A stretch of DNA of 27,751 bases from Oscillospiraceae bacterium (GTDB lineage: Bacteria; Bacillota; Clostridia; Oscillospirales; Ruminococcaceae): the NCBI GenBank assembly GCA_016296165.1, contig JAEDJV010000018.1, forward strand, positions 1 through 27,751. Direction: 5' to 3'. Below the pieces are notes generated by a model. It saw nothing but the letters and a program-made list of their open reading frames with translations. It had not been told where the DNA came from and made no database searches. Shown piece by piece: positions 1-8,536 of the stretch. Both the position numbers and the translations under genes were made by a program. Within the stretch, counting starts at the first letter, position 1, and each line of letters begins with the position of its first letter.

Positions 1-129
1 AGATATTGATGCACGAACTTCTACGTGCTAACAGCAACTAAGATTGGAAAGAACCTATTTTACGCTTACGTTTCAGAGCTCCGTTTTTTCAATTTAAGTG
101 GCAAACCCGGGTTTTATCACTTCAGAACA

Positions 130-180
130 GAAAAAGCCAGCACACTCACAAACAATGAAGGTGCTGACTTTTTCGTTTTT
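130..180. terminator. Bidirectional rho-independent terminator
   Basis: A 14-bp stem (130-143 with 160-173, one wobble pair) is followed by a T-run on the plus strand (TTCGTTTTTT) and by CTTTTTC on the minus strand. It can end the minus-strand gene at 228-779 and any plus-strand gene entering from the left. Positions 1-129 hold no gene I can support; a plus-strand reading frame may end at 31 or 41, but too little is visible to identify it. Confidence 0.75.
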
Positions 181-227
181 TCATTGAACAAGAGTGTAAA
201 CATTCCACTTTTTTTGATAGATAAACA

Positions 228-779
228 TCATTCATAAATGTTGTATTTCATATTGTATACAGTATTACTTTTTAAAGTCTCTATGCTATCAGTTGGAATA
301 ACCACAATCAATTCATTTTGTTGAGCGTATTCAAAAAGTTTATTAATTCGATATGATTGTACAGAACACTCTGTTGAACTTATCCAGGGAAATATTAAAA
401 TTTTTTTCCCTTTACTGATACCAAGAGCACATGAACATAAATATGACCAGTGCCATAACTGCTTAAACTTTAATTCAAACACATTACTCTGAATATCAAG
501 TAGTTTTACTATTTCAGAATTAGTATCAATAACACTTTTAAATTTTCTGTTTCTTAACAACATTCCTTTTTCATTATAGTTTACAAAATAAACTCTGTTA
601 CTTATATCATTTACATCTAACTCTGAATTGATAACGCAAACTTTTTCCCTATTCCTCTTCAAAAATCTATATATATCATTTTGAATACATTTGTTTGACG
701 TAATGTAAAAATTTATCCCATCATCAAATTCGATTTCTTTTTGCTCAAAAGCAGAACATTCATTGAATCTTAATTTCAT
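228..779 (-). CDS. Degenerate ABC-type ATPase-like protein (no active site)
   Basis: 183 aa, no signal peptide or membrane segment. I do not recognise a named family, but the layout follows an ABC nucleotide-binding domain with the catalytic residues replaced. GINFYITSNKC (about residues 21-31) sits where a Walker A loop would be but lacks GxGKST. QLWHWSYLCSCALGISKGKK (about 107-126) is placed like the signature helix. KILIFPWISSTE is placed like Walker B plus D-loop but has PW instead of DE. LIVVIPTDS (about 158-166) is placed like the H-loop strand but has no His. The start is set by GAGGTG five bases upstream of the ATG. It is AT-richer than the neighbouring housekeeping genes. It could be a partner subunit in an exporter or immunity complex, or an ATPase losing its function. 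The fold assignment is inference from spacing, not from a search. Confidence 0.7.
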   Translation of the reverse strand: MKLRFNECSAFEQKEIEFDDGINFYITSNKCIQNDIYRFLKRNREKVCVINSELDVNDISNRVYFVNYNEKGMLLRNRKFKSVIDTNSEIVKLLDIQSNVFELKFKQLWHWSYLCSCALGISKGKKILIFPWISSTECSVQSYRINKLFEYAQQNELIVVIPTDSIETLKSNTVYNMKYNIYE

Positions 780-880
780 TTTAACACCTCAAACAATTGG
801 AAAAATCGTAACTTTATTCGCATAAACTATACCTGGAATAACTGTGCATAACTGCTGTCGCTGACAGTATGGTTTACGAC

Positions 881-922
881 AGAAAAAGAAAGGCTGCGTA
901 GGATTTTCCTACACAACCTTTC
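881..922 (-). terminator. Terminator of the tRNA-Leu transcript
   Basis: On the minus strand, 908-922 pairs with 888-902 over 15 positions with two G-U pairs, and the stem is followed by TTCTTTTTC. On the plus strand the same two positions are C-A mismatches, so the hairpin is built for minus-strand transcripts. It lies about 60 nt past the tRNA 3' end. Confidence 0.75.
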
Positions 923-983
923 GATTATATATTAAATACTTCTGTATGGGTAGTCGGCTTAAATGGAATCCGTTTTGTATTAA

Positions 984-1065
<82 letters not shown>

Positions 1066-1093
1066 AGCTTGTATCATGCAAGATACAATAGAT

Positions 1094-1122
1094 ATTATAC
1101 TACTTTTATATTAAAATGTCAA
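1094..1122 (-). promoter_or_regulatory. Consensus sigma-A promoter for tRNA-Leu
   Basis: The minus strand has TTGACA (1122-1117), a 17-bp spacer and TATAAT (1099-1094), a full match to the consensus. The predicted start is about 20 nt before the mature tRNA 5' end. Confidence 0.9.
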
Positions 1123-1290
1123 GTCAAAAAATCATGTATTTTCTTTTTCTTTTGCTTCCGAATATCACTACTGTTTCCTGAATTTATATTTCACAAAAGC
1201 ATATGTTTCGCTCCTATAAAATTACTCTCTAAATTCACCTATAAAAGTTTGTAGGTTATGTAAAAAATATATTAATTTGTCTCAAAATTC

Positions 1291-1320
1291 TTGACGAATT
1301 GATACGTTTCATAATATAAT
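1291..1320 (+). promoter_or_regulatory. Sigma-A promoter for ppk
   Basis: TTGACG (1291-1296), an 18-bp spacer and TATAAT (1315-1320), about 45 nt before the ppk start codon. The stretch 1123-1290 is AT-rich and I see no gene in it; a short open frame there has no ribosome binding site. Confidence 0.75.
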
Positions 1321-1372
1321 AAAAGGTATAATATACTGGTTATACATCATAATAAAACAGGGGTGAAAAAAA

Positions 1373-3496
1373 ATGTCCGGGAACATTTATGACAATCGGG
1401 AATTATCCTGGCTGAAATTTAACCAGCGTGTACTTCAGGAGTCACTTGATTCTTCCGTACCGCTTCTTGAAAGACTAACTTTTACATCAATATTCCAGTC
1501 AAATCTCGATGAATTTTTTATGGTAAGGGTCGGGACACTATACGACCAGCTCAGCACAGATCCAAAACTTAAAGAAAACAAAACAGACATGACAAGTCGT
1601 GAACAACTCGACGCAATATTTGAACGGGTAAGGAAAACAGAACCGCAAAAGGACAAAGCTTACCGCGATATAATGAAGCTTCTTGAGAAACATGGAATAA
1701 AACATCTTTCTATGGATAAGCTTACAGAAGACGAAGAAATATATGTAAGGGAATACTTCAGACAGGAAGTCCTGCCTGTTCTCTCCCCTCTCATAATAGA
1801 CAAGAGACATCCTCTTCCCTTTATAAAAAACAAGGAACTCTATATCGCCGTACATCTTGAATCAAAATCAGGAATAAAACTTGGACTTCTTCCTGTTAAT
1901 GATTCGTTCAAACGAATGATACAGCTTTGCAAGACTCCTTACAAGTTTGTCCTCATAGAAGACGTTATCCTGAAATACGCTTCAGAGGTATTCGAAAATT
2001 ACAAAGTAATCGACAAGGCTATTGTCAGAATAACACGAAATGCCGATATCAGCGAAGATGATGATTCTCTGCTTGACTGTGATTTTGATTTCAGAAATCT
2101 CATGGAGCAGCTCATCAAAAAAAGGAAGAAACTTGCACCCGTTCGGATACAGGTGCTTGGCAATCCGGAAAGTACAAGCATAAAGTATCTCTGTAAACGT
2201 CTTGAGATATCCGACGATCAGATATTTACCGCAACAGCACCGCTGGATTTATCTTTCACATTTTCTATAAAAAGCATGTTCGAAGGATCTCCTTTGTGCT
2301 ACACACCTTTTGTACCTCAAAAATCACCTGCCATCGCAGATAATATTCCTATGGCAGAACAGATAAAGAAAAAAGATATACTGCTGCATTATCCATACGA
2401 AAGCATAAAACCTTTCATACGTATGCTTAACGAAGCAGCAGCTGATCCTGATGTTGTATCCGTCAAAATTACTCTGTACCGCCTTGCACGAAACAGCAAG
2501 ATTATTCAGGCACTCGTGGAAATGGCTGAACGCGGTATCGATGTTCTTGTTCTGGTTGAACTAAGAGCCAGATTTGATGAGGAAAATAATATCGGCTGGT
2601 CAAAAACACTTCAGGATGCTGGTTGCACCATTATATACGGTCCAAAAGGACTGAAAGTGCACTCGAAACTTCTGCTTATAACAAGAAAAAAAGGTGAAAA
2701 CCTCGAATATATCACCCAGATTGGCACAGGCAACTATAACGAAAAGACATCAGAACTATATACGGATCTTTCTCTCCTGACTGCCAACAGGGATATAGCA
2801 GCAGGCGCACTTGACGTATTCAATGCCCTGTCACTCGGCAATCTGGTTGATCATACAGAGCATCTTCTGGTAGCCCCCCTGTGTCTTCAGTACAACGTAA
2901 TAAAAATGATAGATGAAGAAATAGCTCAGGCAAGGAAAGGCAATAAGGCATTTATCGGAATAAAAATTAATTCTCTGTCTGACAGGGACATAATAGAAAA
3001 ACTTGTAGAGGCATCAAAGGCGGGAGTAAAGATTGAACTTATTATCAGAGGACTCTGCTGTCTTATATCCAAAGTCAAAGGCGAAACGGAAAACATACGC
3101 GTAACGAGTATTGTCGGCCGTTTTCTCGAGCACAGCCGAATCTATATATTCGGAACAAAATCAAGAAGAAAGATGTATATAAGTTCTGCAGACTTCATGA
3201 CCAGAAATACTGTAAAACGTGTTGAGGTCGCTGCCCCGGTATATGATCCTGATATTCAGGACAGAATTCTGAATATTTTTGAGACAATGCTTAACGACAA
3301 TGTAAAAGCAAGAGTTCAGGGTGCCAACGGACTATACAAGAAAAAAAGTTCTCACAATAAAGAATTGAACTCACAGAACGAATTCATGCGTCTCGCTTCC
3401 GAGAGTGCTGATAAAAGTTCACCTGACAATACGCCAAAAACTTCTGAATGCAGTTTTGAGCCTTCAGAGTTTTACCGCGAATTCCTCATGCAATAA
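1373..3496 (+). CDS. ppk: Polyphosphate kinase (PPK1)
   Basis: 707 aa, within the usual PPK1 size range. PPK1 reversibly transfers the gamma phosphate of ATP to polyphosphate through a phospho-histidine. The N-terminus carries the family hallmark NRELSWLKFNQRVLQE (residues about 8-23), and NLDEFFMVRVG follows. The two PLD-like catalytic segments are visible: GLKVHSKLLLI with His430, the expected autophosphorylated residue, and FLEHSRIYIFG with His587. PLT-like core motifs (SVKITLYRLA, IGTGNYNEKT) lie between. GGGGTG at 1360-1365 places the start. The last 40 or so residues are a Ser/Asn-rich tail without recognisable motifs. It is monocistronic, with its own promoter and terminator, and sits upstream of the heat-shock operon. 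Polyphosphate is itself a stress-related polymer and chaperone in other bacteria, but no regulatory link is visible here. Confidence 0.97.
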   Translation: MSGNIYDNRELSWLKFNQRVLQESLDSSVPLLERLTFTSIFQSNLDEFFMVRVGTLYDQLSTDPKLKENKTDMTSREQLDAIFERVRKTEPQKDKAYRDIMKLLEKHGIKHLSMDKLTEDEEIYVREYFRQEVLPVLSPLIIDKRHPLPFIKNKELYIAVHLESKSGIKLGLLPVNDSFKRMIQLCKTPYKFVLIEDVILKYASEVFENYKVIDKAIVRITRNADISEDDDSLLDCDFDFRNLMEQLIKKRKKLAPVRIQVLGNPESTSIKYLCKRLEISDDQIFTATAPLDLSFTFSIKSMFEGSPLCYTPFVPQKSPAIADNIPMAEQIKKKDILLHYPYESIKPFIRMLNEAAADPDVVSVKITLYRLARNSKIIQALVEMAERGIDVLVLVELRARFDEENNIGWSKTLQDAGCTIIYGPKGLKVHSKLLLITRKKGENLEYITQIGTGNYNEKTSELYTDLSLLTANRDIAAGALDVFNALSLGNLVDHTEHLLVAPLCLQYNVIKMIDEEIAQARKGNKAFIGIKINSLSDRDIIEKLVEASKAGVKIELIIRGLCCLISKVKGETENIRVTSIVGRFLEHSRIYIFGTKSRRKMYISSADFMTRNTVKRVEVAAPVYDPDIQDRILNIFETMLNDNVKARVQGANGLYKKKSSHNKELNSQNEFMRLASESADKSSPDNTPKTSECSFEPSEFYREFLMQ

Positions 3497-3512
3497 CATT
3501 TTAAGTAAAATC

Positions 3513-3547
3513 AAGACCGCTTTGAAAAACAGGCGGTCTTATATTTT
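3513..3547 (+). terminator. Terminator after ppk
   Basis: AAGACCGC (3513-3520) pairs with GCGGTCTT (3533-3540) around a 12-nt loop and is followed by ATATTTT. It separates ppk from the heat-shock operon. Confidence 0.8.
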
Positions 3548-3622
3548 CGACAAAATTTTGCATTAATTTAACGTATCAGCCGGCGCTTTTACTATCAATT
3601 TACACAAATTTTTTAAAAGCTA

Positions 3623-3651
3623 TTGACTTTTGCCCTTATTAATGTTAAATT
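3623..3651 (+). promoter_or_regulatory. Promoter of the hrcA-grpE-dnaK-dnaJ operon
   Basis: TTGACT (3623-3628) stands 16-17 bp before TTAAAT/TAAATT (3645-3651). The CIRCE operator begins directly after the -10 box, where bound HrcA would block initiation. Confidence 0.65.
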
Positions 3652-3655
3652 ATAT

Positions 3656-3682
3656 TTAGCACTCAAAGAGATTGAGTGCTAA
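3656..3682 (+). promoter_or_regulatory. CIRCE operator (HrcA binding site)
   Basis: TTAGCACTC (3656-3664), a 9-bp spacer and GAGTGCTAA (3674-3682): a perfect match to the CIRCE consensus. HrcA represses from this site under normal conditions and releases it on heat shock. hrcA, the first gene downstream, is therefore autoregulated. Confidence 0.97.
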
Positions 3683-3720
3683 CACTTGAGAATTAATATT
3701 GCTAATCAGGAGATGAGGCA

Positions 3721-4767
3721 ATGGATGAACGAAAGCTGAAAATACTGGCAGCGGTTGTTGACGAGTATATTTTGACGGGTGAACCGGTTGGTTCAAAGGC
3801 TATTTCTCAGGTTCCGGGGATAAACGTTTCAGCAGCTACTATCAGAAATGATATGTCAGTTCTTGAACAGCTTGGCTACCTTGAACAGCCTCATACATCA
3901 GCAGGACGTATTCCTACTTTTAACGGATACAGACTTTACATTGACAAGCTGATGACCGTCGAAGAACTCTCCGAAAGTGAACGCCAGAGACTTGATAGTA
4001 TGCTCGGCGAAGAAGAAAATCTTACCGAAGATTCTATTATACAGAGTGCCGGCAAGGCTCTTGCAGAACTCACCAAGTGTGCGACCGTAGTTGCGAATGT
4101 TGCTCCGAAGTTCTCAGTTATTACCAAAGTCGATGTAGTTCCGACCGGAAAGAGACTTTATCTCATTCTTCTTATTACATCCAACGGCAGCATAAAAAAC
4201 AAAGCCTGCAGACTTGAATTTGACCTTGACGAAGAGCAGCTCTCCTTCTTCTCACACTATATACAGGAAAACCTTCAGGGAGTTTCAATCGAGGAACTTT
4301 CCGAGGAACGTATGGAGAAACTGGTTACAGCGCTGGGGGCATATATGATTACACTTGCACCTCTGGTAAAAGGTCTGTGTGAACTTTCCAAAGACCTTAT
4401 GCACAATGAACTTATGATAAGCGGAGAAAAGAATCTTATCTCCTGCAATGATTTCGATAAAAACGAAGTCGTAAGATTCATTGAGCATAAAAATGAATTT
4501 GCTGAACTTCTCAATGACAGTTTCAGCGGGATTCAGGTAGTATTCAGTCAGGAAAAAAATGATTTTATCATTGGAAATTCCAGCATGATTGTATCAAAAT
4601 ACCGCAAAGGCAACAAGGAAGCAGGTTCACTCGGGATAGTCGGACCAATGAGACTGAATTATTCAAAAATTATACCTTATATAGAATATTTTACGCAAAA
4701 AATTACCGACGTTCTTACTGATAACGAGGATGACGAATTTGCGGGAAAGGACACAGATATAACATGA
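3721..4767 (+). CDS. hrcA: Heat-inducible transcription repressor HrcA
   Basis: 348 aa, the normal family length. It represses heat-shock genes by binding CIRCE, and its folding depends on GroEL in the species studied. The N-terminal winged helix (about 1-80) is clear: ERKLKILAAVVDEYILTGEPVGS, then NVSAATIRNDMSVLEQLGYL with the conserved IRNDM, then HTSAGRIPTFNGYRLYID. A GAF-like dimerisation/inducer domain fills the rest, ending in GIVGPMRLNYSKIIPYIEY. AGGAG at 3709-3713 supports the start. Its stop overlaps the grpE start (ATGA at 4764-4767), so the two are translationally coupled. Confidence 0.98.
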   Translation: MDERKLKILAAVVDEYILTGEPVGSKAISQVPGINVSAATIRNDMSVLEQLGYLEQPHTSAGRIPTFNGYRLYIDKLMTVEELSESERQRLDSMLGEEENLTEDSIIQSAGKALAELTKCATVVANVAPKFSVITKVDVVPTGKRLYLILLITSNGSIKNKACRLEFDLDEEQLSFFSHYIQENLQGVSIEELSEERMEKLVTALGAYMITLAPLVKGLCELSKDLMHNELMISGEKNLISCNDFDKNEVVRFIEHKNEFAELLNDSFSGIQVVFSQEKNDFIIGNSSMIVSKYRKGNKEAGSLGIVGPMRLNYSKIIPYIEYFTQKITDVLTDNEDDEFAGKDTDIT

Positions 4768-5330
4768 GCAAAAAAGATAAGAAGGAAAAGGATATCGAAT
4801 TAAACGAAAATGCTGAGGATACAGTTGAAGAAACTTCTGAAGAAACAATAGAGGAAACTTCACAGGAACCATCAGCTGAATCAGGTGCAGATGAGAAAAT
4901 TGCTGCTCTTGAAGAAGAACTCAAAAACGAAAAAGACAAATACATGCGTCTCTTCGCAGAGTTCGATAACTTCCGCAAGAGAACAGCAAAGGAAAAAACA
5001 GAAGCATACGGTGATGCTACTGCAAAGACAATTTCCGAACTTTTACCTGCTATTGACAACTTTGACAGAGCTCTCGATACACCTTGTACAGATGAAAACT
5101 TCAAGAAAGGTGTAGAGATGATATTCACTCAGATGACAGACATTCTTACGAAGATTGGCGTCAGCGAGATTGAAGCTCTCGGAAAGCCGTTTGATCCTAA
5201 TCTTCACAATGCTATCAAGCAGGTTGAAAATGAAGATGCAGAATCCGATACAGTATGCGAAGTATTCCAGAAAGGATACAAACTTGGTGACCGCATAATA
5301 AGACATTCAATGGTTGCAGTTAATGCATAA
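4764..5330 (+). CDS. grpE: Nucleotide exchange factor GrpE
   Basis: 188 aa. GrpE releases ADP from DnaK and resets the chaperone cycle. An acidic, Glu/Thr-rich disordered head (about 1-42) precedes a long coiled coil (about 43-90: EEELKNEKDKYMRLFAEFDN, then FRKRTAKEK). The C-terminal beta-wing domain has the family motif FDPNLHNAIKQVENED and ends VFQKGYKLGDRIIRHSMVAVN, as usual for GrpE. It starts inside the hrcA stop (4-bp overlap), and 61 nt separate it from dnaK. Confidence 0.98.
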   Translation: MSKKDKKEKDIELNENAEDTVEETSEETIEETSQEPSAESGADEKIAALEEELKNEKDKYMRLFAEFDNFRKRTAKEKTEAYGDATAKTISELLPAIDNFDRALDTPCTDENFKKGVEMIFTQMTDILTKIGVSEIEALGKPFDPNLHNAIKQVENEDAESDTVCEVFQKGYKLGDRIIRHSMVAVNA

Positions 5331-5391
5331 AAAGCATATTCAAATATAAACTATAAATAAACATTCAATATTTTGAAAGGATGAATCAACT

Positions 5392-7239
5392 ATGGGAAAG
5401 ATTATAGGTATTGACTTAGGTACAACAAACTCATGCGTAGCAGTTATGGAAGGCGGTAACGCAGTAGTTATCCCTAACTCAGAGGGTGCAAGAACTACTC
5501 CTTCAGTAGTAGCTTTTGCAAAGTCAGGTGAAAGACTTGTTGGTCAGACAGCGAAGCGTCAGGCTATCACAAACCCTGAAAAAACTATCATTTCTATCAA
5601 GCGTCACATGGGTTCAGACTACAAGGTAGATATAGACGGAAAGAAATACACACCACAGGAAATCTCAGCTATGATACTTCAGAAACTCAAGGCTGACGCT
5701 GAAGCTTACCTTGGCGAAACTGTAACAGAAGCTGTTATCACAGTTCCAGCTTACTTTACAGACTCACAGAGACAGGCTACAAAGGACGCAGGCCAGATTG
5801 CAGGTCTTACTGTTAAGAGAATTATTAACGAACCTACAGCTGCTGCTCTTTCATACGGTATTGATAAAGAAGAAGATCAGAAGATTATGGTTTACGACCT
5901 CGGTGGTGGTACTTTCGACGTTTCAATCATCGAAATGGGTGACGGTGTAACAGAGGTTCTTGCTACTGCAGGTAACAACCGTCTCGGTGGTGATGACTTT
6001 GACCAGAGAATAATTGACTGGATGGTTGCTGAATTCAAACAGGCTGAAGGCATTGATCTCTCAGGTGACAAGCTTGCTATGCAGAGACTTAAGGAAGCTG
6101 CTGAAAAGGCTAAAATTGAACTTTCATCAACTCCTACATCAAACATCAACCTCCCATTTATCTCTGCTGATGCTACAGGTCCAAAACACCTTGATCTCAC
6201 ACTTACACAGGCTAAATTCAACGAACTCACTTCAGATCTTGTACAGGCTACAATGGGACCTGTTGACCAGGCTCTCAGAGACAGTGGTCTCTCAGCAAGT
6301 GATCTTCACAAGGTTCTCATGGTTGGTGGTTCATCAAGAATCCCTGCTGTTCAGGAAGCTGTTAAGAAGCGCATAGGCAAGGATCCATTTAAGGGTATCA
6401 ATCCTGATGAATGCGTTGCTCTCGGTGCTGCATACCAGGGCGGTGTACTTGGCGGTGACGTTAAGGAAGGTCTCCTTCTCCTTGATGTAACTCCACTTTC
6501 ACTTGGTCTTGAAACAATGGGTGGTGTATGCACAAAGATTATCGAAAGAAATACAACTATCCCTACAAAGAAATCACAGATATTCTCAACTGCTGCTGAT
6601 AACCAGTCTGCTGTTGACATCAACATCCTCCAGGGTGAACGTGAATTTGCAAAGGACAACAAGCAGCTCGGTATGTTCCGTCTGGACGGTATCGCACCAG
6701 CTCCAAGAGGAATCCCACAGATCGAAGTAACATTTGATATAGACCAGAACGGTATCGTTCACGTTTCTGCTAAGGATCTCGGTACTGGCAAGGAACAGAA
6801 CATCTCAATCACAGCTTCAACAAACATGTCAAAGGATGACATCGATAAGGCTGTTAAGGAAGCTGAACAGTTCGCTGAAGAAGACAAGAAGCGTCGTGAA
6901 GATGTTGACGCAAAGAACAACGGTGAAAACCTTGTATTCCAGTGCGAAAAGGCTCTGGAAGAGTTCGGCGACAAGGTAAGCGCTGATGACAAGGCTCCTA
7001 TTCAGAGCAAGTGCGAAGAACTTAAAGCTGCTCTTAAGGCTGATAACATTGATGAAATCAAGGCTAAGACAGAAGAACTTCAGAAGGCATTCTATGACCT
7101 TTCATCAAAGGTATATCAGGCTGCCGGTGCTGCTGCGGGTCAGGATCCGAACGCTGCAGGCGGTTTTGACGGAAGTGCTGAAGGTAACAGCAGCAGCAAC
7201 GATGACAACGTTGTAGATGCTGATTTCACAGAAGCTTAA
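5392..7239 (+). CDS. dnaK: Chaperone DnaK (Hsp70)
   Basis: 615 aa, typical of Firmicutes DnaK. An ATP-driven cytoplasmic chaperone that binds exposed hydrophobic segments of client proteins. The nucleotide-binding domain (about 1-355) shows IGIDLGTTNSCVAVMEG at the start, IINEPTAAALSYG, VYDLGGGTFDVSI and VLMVGGSSRIP. The interdomain linker is VKEGLLLLDVTPLSLG, and the substrate-binding domain and helical lid follow. The C-terminus ends in VVDADFTEA, the usual tail. GAAAGG at 5375-5380 is the ribosome binding site. Codons are visibly biased to a few preferred forms (GCT, GGT, AAG, CTC), consistent with high expression. Confidence 0.99.
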   Translation: MGKIIGIDLGTTNSCVAVMEGGNAVVIPNSEGARTTPSVVAFAKSGERLVGQTAKRQAITNPEKTIISIKRHMGSDYKVDIDGKKYTPQEISAMILQKLKADAEAYLGETVTEAVITVPAYFTDSQRQATKDAGQIAGLTVKRIINEPTAAALSYGIDKEEDQKIMVYDLGGGTFDVSIIEMGDGVTEVLATAGNNRLGGDDFDQRIIDWMVAEFKQAEGIDLSGDKLAMQRLKEAAEKAKIELSSTPTSNINLPFISADATGPKHLDLTLTQAKFNELTSDLVQATMGPVDQALRDSGLSASDLHKVLMVGGSSRIPAVQEAVKKRIGKDPFKGINPDECVALGAAYQGGVLGGDVKEGLLLLDVTPLSLGLETMGGVCTKIIERNTTIPTKKSQIFSTAADNQSAVDINILQGEREFAKDNKQLGMFRLDGIAPAPRGIPQIEVTFDIDQNGIVHVSAKDLGTGKEQNISITASTNMSKDDIDKAVKEAEQFAEEDKKRREDVDAKNNGENLVFQCEKALEEFGDKVSADDKAPIQSKCEELKAALKADNIDEIKAKTEELQKAFYDLSSKVYQAAGAAAGQDPNAAGGFDGSAEGNSSSNDDNVVDADFTEA

Positions 7240-7266
7240 TTATAATCAGTAATTATTATATAGATC

Positions 7267-7295
7267 TCAGGGCGGGTATTTATTGTCCGCTCTGA
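7267..7295 (+). terminator. Hairpin between dnaK and dnaJ, possible partial terminator or processing site
   Basis: TCAGGGCGG (7267-7275) pairs with CCGCTCTGA (7287-7295), with one G-U pair and an 11-nt loop. Only TTTCC follows, so it would be a weak terminator. It could lower dnaJ relative to dnaK or protect the 3' end of a processed dnaK message. Confidence 0.5.
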
Positions 7296-7342
7296 TTTCC
7301 ATATTAACATATTTTGTAAAAGCATTCTTAACGGAGGAACAT

Positions 7343-8500
7343 ATGGCTGAAAAAAGAGATTACTATGAAGTGCTGGGGGTTCAGAAAAGCGCTTCTGCCG
7401 ATGAAATAAAAAAAGCATACCGTTCACTTGCCAGAAAATATCACCCTGACCTTCATCCAGATGACAAGAACTGTGCTGAAAAGTTCAAGGAAGTAAACGA
7501 AGCATACGAAGTGCTTTCAGATCCTTCCAAAAAAGAACGTTATGATCAGTTTGGTCATGCCGGTGTTGATCCTAACTATGGTGGTGGTGCATACGGCGGT
7601 GGCGGCGGATTTAACCCGTTTGGAGACATGGGAGATATTTTTGAAAATCTTTTCGGCGGTGGTTTTGGCGGTTTTGGCGGCAGCAGCAGCTCGAGATCAA
7701 GAGCCAATGCTCCAAGAAGAGGATCAGATATTGAAACAACTGTAACTATTGACTTTATGGAAGCGTGCTCAGGTATAAAACGCGAAATAAAAATTAACCG
7801 CCAGGAAAAATGTACAGAATGTAACGGTACAGGAGCTGCAGCCGGATCTTCCCCACAGACTTGTCCTGAATGTAACGGTATGGGACAGGTTAAGGTTGGT
7901 CAGAGAACTCCATTTGGTGTTATTTCCTCAACCAAACCATGTACCAAGTGCGGCGGTAAAGGTAAGGTTGTTACAAATCCATGTTCTAAGTGTAACGGAA
8001 ACGGACGTATTCGTACATCAAAATCCATTTCTGTTGATATCCCTGCCGGTATCGATGACGGACAGGTACTCCGCGTAAGCGGTCAGGGTAACTCCGGTGA
8101 AAACGGCGGTCCAAACGGTAACCTCAACGTTGCTGTGCGCGTAAAGAGCCACCCTATATTCGAAAGAGATGAATACGACATTCACTGCGAGATACCTATA
8201 ACATATGCACAGGCTGTTATGGGTGATGAACTTATCGTTCCTACTATTGACGGAAACGTTAAGTACTCTATTAGCGAAGGCACTCAGACAGGTACTGTAT
8301 TCCGTCTCAAAGGCAAGGGTGTTAAGAAACTTCAGCGTTCTGAAAGAGGCGACCAGTACGTTAAAGTATATGTTGAAGTTCCAAAGAGTCTTGATAAGAA
8401 ACAGAAGGAACTCCTCAAGGCATTTGAAGATTCACTTGAAGAAAAGAACTATGAAAAGAAGAAGAATTTCTTTGATAAATTAAAAGATCTATTTAAATAA
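7343..8500 (+). CDS. dnaJ: Chaperone DnaJ (Hsp40)
   Basis: 385 aa, class I DnaJ. It delivers clients to DnaK and stimulates its ATPase. The J domain carries HPD at residues 34-36 (ARKYHPDLHP). The Gly/Phe-rich segment is long (about 75-130: GGGAYGGGGGFNPFGD and on). Four zinc-binding repeats follow: CTECNGTG, CPECNGMG, CTKCGGKG and CSKCNGNG. The C-terminal client-binding domains end at KLKDLFK. I place the start at ATG 7343, preceded by GGAGG (7333-7337); an in-frame upstream start at 7283 would add 20 residues, overlap the intergenic hairpin and lacks a binding site. Last gene of the operon. Confidence 0.98.
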   Translation: MAEKRDYYEVLGVQKSASADEIKKAYRSLARKYHPDLHPDDKNCAEKFKEVNEAYEVLSDPSKKERYDQFGHAGVDPNYGGGAYGGGGGFNPFGDMGDIFENLFGGGFGGFGGSSSSRSRANAPRRGSDIETTVTIDFMEACSGIKREIKINRQEKCTECNGTGAAAGSSPQTCPECNGMGQVKVGQRTPFGVISSTKPCTKCGGKGKVVTNPCSKCNGNGRIRTSKSISVDIPAGIDDGQVLRVSGQGNSGENGGPNGNLNVAVRVKSHPIFERDEYDIHCEIPITYAQAVMGDELIVPTIDGNVKYSISEGTQTGTVFRLKGKGVKKLQRSERGDQYVKVYVEVPKSLDKKQKELLKAFEDSLEEKNYEKKKNFFDKLKDLFK

Positions 8501-8536
8501 AAAAAATTCTGCAGTTTAAAAACTGCAGAATTTTTT
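8501..8536. terminator. Bidirectional terminator between dnaJ and the CotH gene
   Basis: AATTCTGCAGTT (8505-8516) and AACTGCAGAATT (8521-8532) form a perfect 12-bp stem. A-runs on the left and T-runs on the right make it work in both directions. It closes the heat-shock operon and the convergent CotH gene, whose stop codon touches it. Confidence 0.92.

Noticed and set aside
25..237. 70-codon plus-strand ORF at the left edge
   Set aside because: It runs straight through the bidirectional terminator hairpin and has no ribosome binding site or protein-like composition.
1069..1254. 61-codon plus-strand ORF between tRNA-Leu and ppk
   Set aside because: It covers the tRNA promoter, has no ribosome binding site, and has the Phe/Cys-rich composition of translated AT-rich noncoding DNA.
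4715..5128. 137-codon minus-strand ORF opposite hrcA/grpE
   Set aside because: It is a Ser-rich shadow of the Glu/Lys-rich grpE coding sequence with no start signals of its own.
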